Source of the DNA: Nostoc sp. KVJ3
GTDB taxonomy: Bacteria; Cyanobacteriota; Cyanobacteriia; Cyanobacteriales; Nostocaceae
Direction: 5' to 3'
Length of the DNA: 64,000 nt
Assembly: GCF_026127265.1 (NCBI RefSeq)
Contig: NZ_WWFG01000002.1
Coordinates: 868,001-932,000 of the forward strand
Shown piece by piece: positions 1 to 8,723 of this stretch. Under the pieces are notes generated by a model. It ran no database searches, was not told the origin of the DNA, and saw nothing but the letters and a program-made list of their open reading frames with translations. Each line of letters starts with the position of its first letter. The stretch's first letter is position 1. The position numbers and the translations under genes were made by a program.

Positions 1-111
1 CCCTTATTTAGCTTTTTTTCTACCAATTAGACATTCTTGTTTACTTTGATTTTAACTAATTCTGCGGAATTCCCCACCCTCAGCGACAGCTTTCTTGGGG
101 ATGGATAGTAG

Positions 112-146
112 GTCAGTCAAGGGGGTTCAACACCCCTTTGATTGAC
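112..146. terminator. Hairpin over the 3' end of the RHH gene
   Basis: A near-perfect inverted repeat (GTCAGTCAAGGGG... against ...CCCCTTTGATTGAC, about 14 bp per arm) contains the stop codon of the minus-strand RHH gene. It could act as its terminator, although no clear T-run follows, or as a folded end of the neighbouring IS200/IS605-like element. Confidence 0.4.
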
Positions 147-259
147 AATCTTCTTATCAAGTCGCGCAATATCTCTGTTTGATTTCTTTCGGTCAACTCA
201 CAATACTTTTGCAAATGTTCTTTTTCTCGTTGGGATAATCTCAAACTAATCTGTGACAT
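113..259 (-). CDS. Small ribbon-helix-helix (CopG-like) DNA-binding protein
   Basis: This is a 48-residue reading frame beginning MSQISLRLSQREKEHLQKY and ending RRLSIKGVLNPLD. The short beta strand (ISLRLS) followed by two amphipathic helices is the pattern of MetJ/Arc/CopG ribbon-helix-helix proteins, which bind DNA as dimers and often repress their own promoter. It diverges from an IS200/IS605-like 3' end, so it may be a passenger or regulator of that element. An inverted repeat, ATGGTAG/CTACCAT, overlaps its start codon and could be its operator. No toxin gene is visible beside it. The fold call rests on pattern alone. Confidence 0.6.
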   Translation of the reverse strand: MSQISLRLSQREKEHLQKYCELTERNQTEILRDLIRRLSIKGVLNPLD

Positions 260-296
260 GGTAGTAAATAAAGTATAGATGTGCTACCATTATAAT
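258..296. promoter_or_regulatory. Divergent promoter with candidate RHH operator
   Basis: The inverted repeat ATGGTAG (258-264) and CTACCAT (284-290) brackets a minus-strand TATACT (277-272), which could be the -10 of the RHH gene. A perfect TATAAT lies on the plus strand at 291-296 and could drive transcription rightward into the IS-like segment. Neither has a good -35. Autoregulation is inference. Confidence 0.35.
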
Positions 297-299
297 GGT

Positions 300-660
300 T
301 GCTGACCCACCCACACGGCTCACAACAAACGGTCATAGTAGCAGTAATATGCTTACCAAGTCTAAGAGCGTGAGAAAGGGGGAAAGATTCCGGTCACTGG
401 TTCGCCCATCTACATAAGGCGGTAAAAGAGAAGCCACACAGGGATGTACGTAAAACAATCAAACCGCCTATGGAAGATGGGCGGCTGCCTGTGGACGCTG
501 TGTAAGACCATCACGAGATTCAGTTCTCGACTTCAACGTAAGTTCCTAACGTGGCAACGGCGGATGAGACGGGAAACCCAAGAGACGAATAAGACCGTCC
601 TTGTGCTAGTTGAATTTGGGAAGCCCCATCTTCAGCCGAAGGCAAGATGGGGTACTTCAC
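300..660 (+). mobile_element. IS200/IS605-like remnant, tnpB 3' / guide-RNA-like region
   Basis: No long reading frame is open here, yet the segment ends in a 9-bp hairpin (CCCCATCTT 624-632, AAGATGGGG 644-652) set between GAAG and TACTTCAC. This context resembles the subterminal right-end hairpin of IS200/IS605 elements. In tnpB-carrying members this region also encodes the guide (omega/reRNA) scaffold. The rest is GC-richer than the flanks and broken by stops in all frames, as expected for a non-autonomous derivative. The left boundary is not defined, and the RHH gene may belong to the element. Confidence 0.45.
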
Positions 661-704
661 AATGAAGCACTAGCTAGCTCATCAGACATCGTTGCAAAAT
701 TTTT

Positions 705-1061
705 ATGTCTATTCAAGTCTACGGCATTCCAAACTGCGGCACTTGCAAAAAAGCTTTCACGTGGCTTCAATACAACGACATTGACTATGAGTTTATTAAC
801 ACCAAACAAACTCCGCCTACCCGTGAGATGATTCAAAGCTGGGTAAAGTCTTTGGGTTTTGCTTGTATGCGAAATACTTCGGGTCAATCCTACCGTGCTT
901 TAGGAGATGATTTTAAGACCTGGACTGATGAACAGTGGATTGACGCATTCACTCACGACGCAATGCTCCTCAAACGTCCCCTTTTTGTCAAAAATGGAAC
1001 AGCTGTACTCGTCGGCTTCAGGGATGAAGGAATAGTTCGAGAAAAATTAGATTTAGCGTAA
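705..1061 (+). CDS. ArsC/Spx/YffB family thioredoxin-fold protein
   Basis: The 118-residue protein has the ArsC/Spx fold: a first beta strand (IQVYGIPN), then a CGTC redox motif at about residues 11-14 followed by KK, and the family's Y-x-FINTKQTPPTREMI segment after the first helix. Members act as glutathione- or thioredoxin-linked reductases (YffB, ArsC) or as RNA-polymerase-binding regulators (Spx). The length matches the single-domain family. The C-terminal KRPLFVKNGTAVLVGF motif is typical of the YffB/arsenate-reductase-like branch. It starts about 45 bp after the IS-like right end and stands alone, so arsenate reduction is not shown. Confidence 0.85.
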   Translation: MSIQVYGIPNCGTCKKAFTWLQYNDIDYEFINTKQTPPTREMIQSWVKSLGFACMRNTSGQSYRALGDDFKTWTDEQWIDAFTHDAMLLKRPLFVKNGTAVLVGFRDEGIVREKLDLA

Positions 1062-1173
1062 ACCACTTGCCCCAAAGCCAAATCTATCATCAGTTCCATA
1101 TTCTTTCTCTATCAAACCTAACAGCTGTTTACCTTTTTACTTTCCTAGAAACACGACGTTGTGAACGTGTTAA

Positions 1174-1731
1174 TTACCATTTTTCAGACCAATAGATAAT
1201 TTCTGAGGCAGAACTATTAATAGCAACACCGTAGCTATCTCCGTGATTCCATTTAAAACCAGGTCTACCTTTGTCATCTGCATTTAATACCAATATTTCA
1301 TAAGCGGCGGGAAAGGATTCTGTATGAGAATCACTGGTGTAGAAGAAAGTTGTCGGTACACCATTAGGTTGGTTTATGTGGTCGTTTGTGTTACCACCCT
1401 TATATTTGTGCTTTGCACTACTTCTATATTGTGACAGTAATTTTTCTATCTTGTATGGTGGCTCTTTCAGCCTAATTTGAAAAAAACTACTTCCTTGCAA
1501 AAATTTGGGAGAGTAAGCAATGTGAACGCCTTTAGCATCAGTGGGAATCTCTTTCGGAAAATGTTTTACTTGGTCATTGTCAGACCATAGTTGATTACGA
1601 ATTTCTTTGTAGCGTGATGTATCAGTTATTATTTTAGGTTCGCTAGTACTACTAAAGGCTGTTCTCAGAAAAAAGCTTCCCCCGACAATACAAAGACTAG
1701 CAAGGGCTAATAAAAATTGCGATCGCTTCAT
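1174..1731 (-). CDS. Hypothetical secreted or membrane-anchored protein
   Basis: The 185-residue protein starts with a basic, hydrophobic N-terminus (MKRSQFLLALASLCIVGG) that reads as a signal peptide or anchor, so the product is probably exported. The mature part is polar, rich in Tyr and Trp, and contains KYKGGNTNDHINQPNG and a C-terminal IYWSEKW. I recognise no catalytic motif or family. It stands alone between the ArsC-like gene and the tandem repeat array. Confidence 0.6.
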   Translation of the reverse strand: MKRSQFLLALASLCIVGGSFFLRTAFSSTSEPKIITDTSRYKEIRNQLWSDNDQVKHFPKEIPTDAKGVHIAYSPKFLQGSSFFQIRLKEPPYKIEKLLSQYRSSAKHKYKGGNTNDHINQPNGVPTTFFYTSDSHTESFPAAYEILVLNADDKGRPGFKWNHGDSYGVAINSSASEIIYWSEKW

Positions 1732-2002
1732 CGAGTTAGGTATGTTTAACTTTCATAGTCATATACCCAACTAATAAACTAGATTAGTACTATTGCGGAG
1801 ATGCGATCGGGGATATTAACAGAAACTTTGCGTATTTAGGGAAAATTTGAGGTAATTGTAAAATTATGATGAAGCTAATCAATAATTACCTAGTCAAAAA
1901 CCGTAGGTTATTCTCATTGAGGCTAGTAATATTGGTGTAGCTAAAGAAATTAGTTATGCAACCATCTATTTTTTTCAATTCTTCCTGATGCAGCAATAAC
2001 TA

Positions 2003-2506
2003 AGGTGGATATATAAATAGTAGATGCACCTTAATTAAATTACAGTCCTCAGCTTTTAGTTGAGGGCTTTTTTATTGCTGATATTTTTGAATGCGGGAAT
2101 AAAATAAATTGTTCAGAAGTTTGATTTGCCCGGATATGGCAATTAATAAAGTGGATTAATAAATGGTAGATGCACCTTAATAAATTACAGCCCTCAGCTT
2201 TTAGTTGAAGGCTTTTTTATTGCTGATATTTTTGAATGCGGGAATAAAATAAATTGTTCAGAAGTTTGATTTGCCCGGATATGGCAATTAATAAAGTGGA
2301 TTAATAAATGGTAGATGCACCTTAATAAATTACAGCCCTCAGCTTTTAGTTGAAGGCTTTTTTATTGCTGATATTTTTGAATGCGGGAATAAAATAAATT
2401 GTTCAGAAGTTTGATTTGCCCGGATATGGCAATTAATAAAGTGGATTAATAAATGGTAGATGCACCCTAATAAATTACAGCCCTCAACTTTTAGTTGAGG
2501 GCTTTT
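2003..2506. repeat. Tandem array of ~145-bp units, 3.4 copies, each with a hairpin
   Basis: The landmark GTGGAT recurs at 2005, 2151, 2296 and 2441, giving periods of 146, 145 and 145. Units two and three are almost identical. Each contains a conserved GGTAGATGCACC box, an AT-rich stretch, a CCCTCA(A/G)C-TTTTA-GTTGA(G/A)GG hairpin and a plus-strand T-run. This is the layout of a repeated short transcription unit or terminator cassette read on the plus strand. No protein is encoded. The last copy stops at its terminator, just beyond the ExoD gene. Confidence 0.85.
2480..2506 (+). terminator. Intrinsic terminator of the last tandem unit
   Basis: A perfect 9-bp stem, GCCCTCAAC/GTTGAGGGC, with a TTTTA loop is followed by CTTTTATTATTT. 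It is oriented for plus-strand transcripts. Weaker versions with stem mismatches occur at about 2046-2073, 2190-2218 and 2335-2363. Confidence 0.75.
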
Positions 2507-2507
2507 A

Positions 2508-3140
2508 TTATTTAAATATAGATGGCAGTAAACTGGGAGATAACCATACTGCATAACCAATAAATCCAAACAGCAAGGTAATCAAGATAGTAATAGCGTA
2601 GCTGATGCAAATTAATAAACCGTCAGATTCGATGGTGGCAACAGTCAAAAGTAAAATACCTATAGTGGGGATGGGATTTGTAAAGGGAATTGGTAATATT
2701 AACAATACTGTTAACAAAGATATACAAAACCCATTAATTCGCCAAATCAAAGGATTATGGGCTATTTTTGCCAAACGGGGGCGGGCTATTTTCTGTAAAA
2801 CTTTTGTAAGCCGTCCCAAATTTTGTAAAAGTAACTGGGCAAAGGGACGAGGAAATTTGTAGTTGGCGATTCTTTTCGGTAGCCAAGGCGATCGCCTCCC
2901 TAAAACCATTTGCGCTGATAATAGTAAACAAGCACCACCAAAAGGCCCAGTTAATCCTGGTGGCATAGGAAATAAAAAGGGTAAGACTAACAATGTAATT
3001 ACCAGGCTGAACCCTCGTTCTGAGGTTTCTGCCAGGACATCACCTAGAGTAAGCGGTTGTTCAGCTAGGCGTTGCAACAGGGACTTTATATCTTGAGAAA
3101 ATCTCAGATGCATTTGGCGTGAGTTAATGCGAATTCCCAC
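2508..3140 (-). CDS. ExoD-family membrane protein
   Basis: The 210-residue protein has a polar N-terminal segment (LTLGDVLAETSERGF), then VLPFLFPMPPG and several hydrophobic segments, which match the ExoD family. ExoD was first linked to exopolysaccharide production in rhizobia, and its biochemical role is unclear. About four membrane segments lie near residues 45-65, 70-85, 135-165 and 175-200. Met10 is an equally good start. It is followed convergently by the tandem terminator array, and a perfect palindrome separates it from the lipid-kinase gene on the same strand. Confidence 0.85.
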   Translation of the reverse strand: MGIRINSRQMHLRFSQDIKSLLQRLAEQPLTLGDVLAETSERGFSLVITLLVLPFLFPMPPGLTGPFGGACLLLSAQMVLGRRSPWLPKRIANYKFPRPFAQLLLQNLGRLTKVLQKIARPRLAKIAHNPLIWRINGFCISLLTVLLILPIPFTNPIPTIGILLLTVATIESDGLLICISYAITILITLLFGFIGYAVWLSPSLLPSIFK

Positions 3141-3176
3141 ATTTTTAGCAGAGTCAAGATAAGGAGAATAACTCCT

Positions 3177-3204
3177 GTACAGACGCGATTAATCGCGTCT
3201 GTAC
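3177..3204. repeat. Perfect 28-bp palindrome (GACGCGATTAATCGCGTC family)
   Basis: The sequence reads GTACAGACGCGATT and then its exact reverse complement. The same core recurs at 44959-44978 (one central difference), 47452-47477 and 47966-47985, and inside the repeats at 8400 and 17655. It is a short interspersed palindrome that may act as a bidirectional terminator or mRNA stabiliser. Confidence 0.8.
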
Positions 3205-3206
3205 TC

Positions 3207-4091
3207 CTAACTCCTGATTCCTGGGGGTACTAAAACAGCTATAGCTTTAGATATAACCCGAAAATGAGCAGGTGTGTAAGTAGTGATTTCACCATCTGTA
3301 TTGATAGGACGTGGTTTGCGAGTATATACCTCTATTTCTTGACCTTGAAGAGAACGTACACTTTGCCAATATATATGTCGCCCTTCTCGCATCGCTGGTA
3401 GTAATAGTATAATCTGCCACCAGTGTTTAATCTCCAAGCTATAGAGGTCTAGCCTTTGGTCGTCTATTGTGGCATCGTCAGACACAGCCATACCACCCCC
3501 GTAATAACGGCCGTTACCTACAGAAATTTGCACTGTTTTCACGCGAACTGATTTACCATTGATCGCAATCTCCGCAGTAAAAGGTCTAGCTTCCCAAGTC
3601 ACTTGCAATGCAGTGGCAGCATAAGCAAATATTCCCCAACGGCGTTTAACTTCTTTGGTAAGTCGCTGGGTAATTTTTACACTCAATCCCAGACTGGCAA
3701 CGTTAAAAAAGTGCTTGCCGTTTACCCAACCCAAGTCAATGCGGCGTAAATTTCCATCTGCAATAATTTTGCAAGCTTCGCTGAGAGAATTCGGGATTTC
3801 TAAAGTCCTCGCTAGATCGTTGGCAGTTCCTAAAGGCAATATTCCCAAGGGCAACTGAGTCTCAACTAAAGCATCTACTGCTGCATTCAGAGTACCATCT
3901 CCTCCACCAATGATTACCAGGTCAACTTGATGCTGATGACGAAATATAACTTCAGCAAGATGTTTGGGGTTTTCTGTAGACTCCTCAATTAAATCAAAGC
4001 CGAGTGTCTTCAGATATTGAATTGCTTCCGACACATCCTTTTGTCCTTGGCGGGCATGACGATTTATTAACAGCAGTGCGCGGGAACTCAT
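3207..4091 (-). CDS. Diacylglycerol/lipid kinase family protein (YegS/DagK type)
   Basis: The 294-residue protein has the diagnostic nucleotide-binding motif GGGDGTLNAAVDAL near residues 62-75 and LGILPLGTANDLART near 82-96. Together these define the DAGK catalytic domain shared by YegS, DgkB and sphingosine kinases. Members phosphorylate lipid alcohols such as diacylglycerol with ATP at the cytoplasmic face of the membrane. The C-terminal domain carries TDGEITTYTPAHF, typical of the family's lipid-binding half. Length fits the family at about 300 residues. Substrate cannot be told from sequence. Confidence 0.9.
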   Translation of the reverse strand: MSSRALLLINRHARQGQKDVSEAIQYLKTLGFDLIEESTENPKHLAEVIFRHQHQVDLVIIGGGDGTLNAAVDALVETQLPLGILPLGTANDLARTLEIPNSLSEACKIIADGNLRRIDLGWVNGKHFFNVASLGLSVKITQRLTKEVKRRWGIFAYAATALQVTWEARPFTAEIAINGKSVRVKTVQISVGNGRYYGGGMAVSDDATIDDQRLDLYSLEIKHWWQIILLLPAMREGRHIYWQSVRSLQGQEIEVYTRKPRPINTDGEITTYTPAHFRVISKAIAVLVPPGIRS

Positions 4092-4429
4092 GGTTAGTAC
4101 CTTTTGTAGTTGATATGTCCAATTATCCGCATCTATGTATTCTGCTTGAATTTGACTATAAAAAAGTGTTTAAGTTGTTATGATTTTCATCAAAAATTTA
4201 TTTTGTAAATACTTATTCTGTTGTATATAGTAATTTTCAATTTCTATTTTATCTAATTTATCTCTCTTAGTTATAGGACTGCTATTATTTAATTAAATTC
4301 CAAAGGAAATTGTTTCATCAATAGTCAAGGACGGAGTGACCAAGATGAATAATTTTTATTACCAATTACTAAAGTGAGTTGTGTCAGATTCTTAATACTT
4401 GTAAATCAGAAAAATCATCTGAATAATTA
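4092..4429. other. Intergenic, AT-rich, no recognisable feature
   Basis: This 338-bp AT-rich spacer lies upstream of the lipid kinase and downstream of the ABC transporter gene. I see no gene, strong hairpin or known repeat in it. It should hold the kinase promoter near its left end. Confidence 0.5.
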
Positions 4430-5947
4430 TTAGGTATCATACTTCCTCTGTCCTTTAACTGGATTCATCCACACTTCTAAGCGACTAAATGCTTGTGAAG
4501 AAAGTAACGTTAAACATAAATAAACCACCGCTACACCTGCGTAAATTTCAAAGGCGCGATAGTTGTTAGCAACAATTAACTGTCCTTTACGTACTAATTC
4601 TTCAAACCCAATCACAGAAACTAAGCTAGTATCTTTCAATAAACTGATAAACTCATTACCTAATGGTGGAATCATCCGCCGAAAAGCTTGAGGAAAAATC
4701 ACATAAATCATTGTTTCCACAGAACTCAAACCTAATGATTGTGCTGCTTCTGCTTGTCCTACTTCAATTGATTGAATCCCAGCCCGCACAACTTCGGCAA
4801 TGTATGCGGCGCTATTCAAACTTAAGGCAATTACCCCAGCTACCAAACGATCAAAAGTAAATGTCAAACCAAGTTCCTGGAAAATTGCAGGTAATCCAAA
4901 GTAAATCATAAAAATTTGTACCAATAAAGGCGTTCCTCGAAAAAAATCTACATAGGCCCTCGCTATCCAACGCACGGGTGCGATCCGCGAAAGACGGACA
5001 ATGCCAATTAGGGAACCTCCAATTAAACCAAATACTACAGAAAGTATCGTTAATTGCAACGTTACCAAAGCTCCCTGTAATAAAGTCGGAAAAGCCTGTA
5101 AAATAATGCCAATTGAGGTAGATATGTTAGGTGCGCCATTGCTACTCTGATTCTTAAATGGCGATTTAGCTGGTAGTGCTGGCGCTTGGGCTTTAAACCA
5201 TTTTTGGTAAATTTCGGAATAAGTGCCATTTTTCAACACTCTATCTAAACCATCATTTATTAATGCCAAATTCGGCGAATTTTGAGCCGTAGCAATGCCA
5301 TAAAATTCCTCTGTCAACAATTGCTGTACTATTTTTATTCCCTGAAGATTGCCCGTATTAATAGCATATATAGTAACTGGCGCATCATTTATTACCGCAT
5401 CCACATTACCATTAGCTAACTCTTGCAGGGCTAAAGGTGCTGAATCAAAACTGCGAATTTGCACTCCGGGAATACTTTTAGCTTTTGCAGCCCCAGTTGT
5501 GCCAATTTGAACTGCAATTTTTTTATTTTTGAGACTGTCAAAGCCAGTAATATTTGGATCGTCTGCGCGGATAGCGATCGCTAACCCAGCTTTAAAATAA
5601 GGACGGGAAAAAGAAATCGTCTTCGCCCTCTCCTCTGTAATTGTGATCGAACTAATCGCTGCATCTACCGTTTTGGCAGCCAAAGCCGGAACTATACCAT
5701 CAAAAGGCATACTTTTAAAATCTACTTTAAACTTAGCTGCAACTGCGATCGCATTCATCAAATCAATAGAAAAACCCTGTAACTCTCCACCTTTTCCCTG
5801 AAACTCAAAAGGTGGAAACGCAGGTTCTGTAGCAACCCGCAAAGTTTTCCCCGTACTAGAATTCACCCCACAACCAGCCAATAACAAACAGCTAAAACCA
5901 ACAACCACACACCAGCGCAGCCAACGCGCAAAACCAAATTTAGCCAT
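4430..5947 (-). CDS. Polar amino-acid ABC transporter, fused binding protein and permease (GlnH-GlnP type)
   Basis: One 505-residue protein joins a periplasmic binding domain (about residues 30-255, with LRVATEPAFPPFEF and GFSIDLMNAIA) to a HisM/GlnP-type permease (about 285-495, with FRGTPLLVQIFMIYFGLP and the EAAQSLGLSS loop that contacts the ATPase). I chose the ATG at 5947 over an upstream in-frame ATG at 6001 because it puts a lipoprotein signal (FSCLLLAGC) at the N-terminus. Such fusions import glutamine, glutamate or related amino acids. No ATPase gene is adjacent, so it must be supplied elsewhere. Confidence 0.9.
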   Translation of the reverse strand: MAKFGFARWLRWCVVVGFSCLLLAGCGVNSSTGKTLRVATEPAFPPFEFQGKGGELQGFSIDLMNAIAVAAKFKVDFKSMPFDGIVPALAAKTVDAAISSITITEERAKTISFSRPYFKAGLAIAIRADDPNITGFDSLKNKKIAVQIGTTGAAKAKSIPGVQIRSFDSAPLALQELANGNVDAVINDAPVTIYAINTGNLQGIKIVQQLLTEEFYGIATAQNSPNLALINDGLDRVLKNGTYSEIYQKWFKAQAPALPAKSPFKNQSSNGAPNISTSIGIILQAFPTLLQGALVTLQLTILSVVFGLIGGSLIGIVRLSRIAPVRWIARAYVDFFRGTPLLVQIFMIYFGLPAIFQELGLTFTFDRLVAGVIALSLNSAAYIAEVVRAGIQSIEVGQAEAAQSLGLSSVETMIYVIFPQAFRRMIPPLGNEFISLLKDTSLVSVIGFEELVRKGQLIVANNYRAFEIYAGVAVVYLCLTLLSSQAFSRLEVWMNPVKGQRKYDT

Positions 5948-6220
5948 ATTGTTTTGTCTTCCCTCTGCGCTTCTATGGTTTGTTAAAAACCTGACAATCA
6001 AATATTAGAGCGGGAGCATCCCAAATGTGTAAAAATGTAATTTGTCATTGCGTAGGCGGAACTTTTCCATAGGGTACGAAACGTAGTGAGGCAAAGCAAT
6101 CGCAAGGCTTTTGGGATTGCAAATTCTTTGCATTATTACGAATGTTCTTCTCGCTGCTATACAAAATTTTGCTCAGGTCAGGCGTTTTGACGACAATATA
6201 TAAATAAATCGGGATTGCCT

Positions 6221-6674
6221 TCAAATTTCTCCTGGGCTGAGAATAAAAGTGATTGGTTTACCTTTACCCTCACAGCGAATGTGTATTTTCGTACTGAAAC
6301 GACCTAGTTTTTCGTCTTCATCGCTCCAATATTCCACCTGCGGCGTGCTGGTGGCCGCGTACAACTGTTCCATCGACATAATGAACTTCCCAATCAAGGT
6401 TTCCATGTTCGTCTGCGAAGGTTTGTAGGTGCGCTAAGATTTCGTTCCAAATTCCGGCTTTTTGCCAGCGATAAAACCTTGTGGCTACACTCTGCCACTT
6501 TCGATAACGTTCTGGAAGGTCTCGCCACAGTGCCCCTGTCCTCAGTATCCAGAGGATGCCATTCACAACCCTACGGTGGTCATGATTCGGCTTACCTGTT
6601 GGTGGTTTTTCTGATGGTAGTAACGATTTTAACTTCTCCCACTGCTCGTTACTTAAGTCCCCTCGGTTGATCAT
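6221..6674 (-). pseudogene. Broken IS5-family transposase
   Basis: The first 118 codons (6674-6318) encode a typical IS5-type N-terminus (DLSNEQWEKLKSLLP, GKPNHDHRRVVNGILWILRT, LWRDLP) and the first DDE Asp in YVDGTVVRGHQHAAG. Reading then continues only in another frame (6406-6221) as GRFSTKIHIRCEGKGKPITF, and stops at about the family's mid-point. The rest of the catalytic domain is absent. Some IS5 groups use two overlapping frames, but the missing C-terminal half argues for a dead fragment. Terminal repeats were not identified. Confidence 0.85.
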
Positions 6675-6827
6675 GACTATACAGCGATCGCCTTTTTTCT
6701 AGGATATAACGAGTTTGAAAACACGCCCTAGTCCTACGAACATGATATTAGATAGTTGGATCGAAAAGTTGTTACTTGCGATCGCATTGGACATTGAGTA
6801 ACAATTACTACTTACAATAACTTTGCA

Positions 6828-7238
6828 TCAATTGTACTCATTGCGATTAGATGACGACAGTTGAATCATTTCAGAAAAACGTGAATACTTAACCGCATCG
6901 CTAGGGGGATAATCAACCGACACTGCAAGTAACCCAACTTTTATATCCTCGAAATAAATCACACCCCCAATAAGTCCTTCCACTTGGAAAGGCCCATGAA
7001 ATAACTGATACTTTGCAATATAGATCAGAAAAAAGTCAGTAATCTTGATTGCCCTACCAAACATTTGCTGACAAGTTGTGTGGAGGACAGCATCTAGGTA
7101 TTCATTATGTACAGGCTGACCCAGGTCAGTAAATTCTGGATGATCCGCAAAATGATCCATAAAAAATAACCAAATACGTGACAAGTCTTTCTCATTCGTC
7201 AGTTTTTGCTTAAGTTCCTGCAATCGTTCGATTTTCAT
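6828..7238 (-). CDS. Hypothetical protein, 136 residues
   Basis: A soluble alpha/beta protein starts MKIERLQELKQKLTNEKDLS and has a central hydrophobic FFLIYIAKYQLFHGPFQVEG segment, followed by IYFEDIKVGLLAVS. There is no signal peptide or transmembrane helix. I do not recognise the family and can only say the composition looks like a real folded protein. It stands alone next to the transposase remnant. Confidence 0.65.
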   Translation of the reverse strand: MKIERLQELKQKLTNEKDLSRIWLFFMDHFADHPEFTDLGQPVHNEYLDAVLHTTCQQMFGRAIKITDFFLIYIAKYQLFHGPFQVEGLIGGVIYFEDIKVGLLAVSVDYPPSDAVKYSRFSEMIQLSSSNRNEYN

Positions 7239-7913
7239 AGTGTGGATATTCAGGAGATGGGGCCAGCGAACAGCACTGTTAAAAATCTACCACCTTTCTT
7301 ACCCATCAAATTAAACTTGACCGAAGAGGCGGAGGGGCAGGAGGCTCTTAGCAGGGGGAGCAATAGAAGAGTCCCGAAGCCGTGAAGCGGAGCGGAACAT
7401 GGGTATCAAGCCCCGCCCTTCCAGGGCGTTCTCGATTGGTCGGAGTACAAGCTCCTTTCAATCCTCCCCCTTGCTCCCCGCTCCCCTGCCTCTTTTGACA
7501 GACTATTAACTAGCCTTGAATTGCGCAACACATCATTATCAAGGGTTTGGTGCGTTATGCTGTCGCCACGGATCTTTTCTTCAAATCAAACCGGATTCCT
7601 AATAGTTGCAACAAAATTATGGGTAAAGTCACAAAATGCACATCACGTAAGTGTGACTTTAGTCATGCCTAAATTATGACTTTCTTCCAGTGTGTGTTTC
7701 TATTTAGTGTTTTAAACTCAAAGCAATACAGCAACCTATTTAGTCCTGAGACAAATAAGACTTCCTCTAGTATCAGGGTAACAAAGGGAAAAAAATCCTT
7801 ATACTAAGGCTATTTCCGAAGATTATGTGTCTATAGGAGGGATAAATATCCATAGATTTATTTAGGAATGTTGTAGTCAATCCAACTAAAAGCAACTGAT
7901 AGGAGATTGGATA
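7239..7913. other. Intergenic with inverted-repeat debris at about 7327-7497
   Basis: The segment holds a patch bounded by imperfect inverted repeats (GAGGGGCAGG and GGGGGAGCAA on the left, TTGCTCCCC and CCCCTGCCTC on the right). Inside is GCCCCGCCCTTCCAGGGCG followed by GTCGGAGTAC, reminiscent of an IS200/IS605 right end. The rest, up to the small secreted protein, is AT-rich and contains a possible TATACT at about 7801. No intact gene is seen. Confidence 0.45.
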
Positions 7914-8129
7914 ATGAAACGTATCTTTGTTGGCACTTTGCTGGCTCTACCACTCGCAATTGCTTCCTTACCCTCACAGGCATCGGCAGCGGAGATTAGT
8001 GTCAGACCTGATATTCATGGACATAATCTCATTGCTCGTCATGTTGTCCACAAAAAGTTGATTCGTGGGCATTGGGAAAGAACAGCACATGGTCGTCGCT
8101 GGGTTCCGGCTCATTATGTAAGAGTTTAA
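7914..8129 (+). CDS. Small secreted His/Arg-rich protein
   Basis: The 71-residue precursor has a clear signal peptide (MKRIFVGTLLALPLAIASL, cleavage near ASA-A at about residue 26). The mature peptide of about 45 residues is basic and rich in His, Arg and Trp, ending RRWVPAHYVRV. A good AGGAG ribosome site lies just upstream. Small exported proteins with an RGHWE...RRWVPAHY-type tail recur in bacteria, but their function is unknown to me. It is followed by a MITE-like repeat. Confidence 0.75.
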   Translation: MKRIFVGTLLALPLAIASLPSQASAAEISVRPDIHGHNLIARHVVHKKLIRGHWERTAHGRRWVPAHYVRV

Positions 8130-8723
8130 TATATCTGCTGCTGGCAGTGATAATACCGGGTGCATTGCAATATTTGTCAGGTTTTGGGAAAAGGGGGAAA
8201 GAAAAACCTTTAGCCGTTTAGCTAACGCTAACGGCGAAGCCTTTTCCTCGAACCAATTCCATGTCAAAATGCTTTCCCCTGAACAGTATTGGTGTGCGTT
8301 GTGCTTTCAGCTAACGGATCATTGGTAGTTCGAGATGCGTTTAAGCTACGACATAACACAACGTCAATTACTCAATGGGTATTCAATCAGTAGCGGGTCA
8401 ATACTGTTCGGTTAAGGCAAGAGACGCGATAAATCGCCGTCTTTACAATAATTAGTCCTTCGTCCTGACGGCGATTTATCGCGGATTTGGGGTCTATTAT
8501 TTTCATCAAAGAACCTTAACCGAACCTTATTGAGTAGCGGGTCTGAATCCCCTACTGATTTATTCTACACTCTGAATTATTCTTAAGATTTCTTCATATA
8601 TTTATTTACTTCATTAAAAGTAACACTTTAGGATGAGGATCAGTTTTATTTAATACAACTTTGGAGGCTAGACAAAATATATTAATTCAAGTGAAAGTAT
8701 TTTTATCAAGTGATTAACTGACT
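8130..8723. other. Intergenic, contains a MITE-like element
   Basis: The spacer holds the repeat at 8400-8531 and a GTTAGCTAACGC-type palindromic patch near 8218-8235. Its AT-rich end should carry the promoter of the esterase gene. No gene is seen. Confidence 0.5.
8400..8531. repeat. MITE-like repeat, copy 1, with terminal inverted repeats
   Basis: About 130 bp is bounded by GTTCGGTTAAGG (8406-8417) and its exact reverse complement CCTTAACCGAAC (8514-8525). Inside is a second inverted pair built on GACGCGATAAATCGCCGTC and GACGGCGATTTATCGCGG. Roughly 100 bp of it recurs almost unchanged at 17655-17754. Confidence 0.8.

Noticed and set aside
444..665. Plus-strand reading frame of 73 codons across the IS-like end
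   Set aside because: It has no conserved motif, runs through the hairpin and is better explained as non-coding element sequence.
2003..2506. CRISPR array
   Set aside because: The period is 145 bp with whole units conserved; there are no short repeats with unique spacers and no cas genes.
2003..2506. NsiR1 array
   Set aside because: The tandem layout is similar, but hetF is not adjacent and I cannot match the sequence to NsiR1 from memory.
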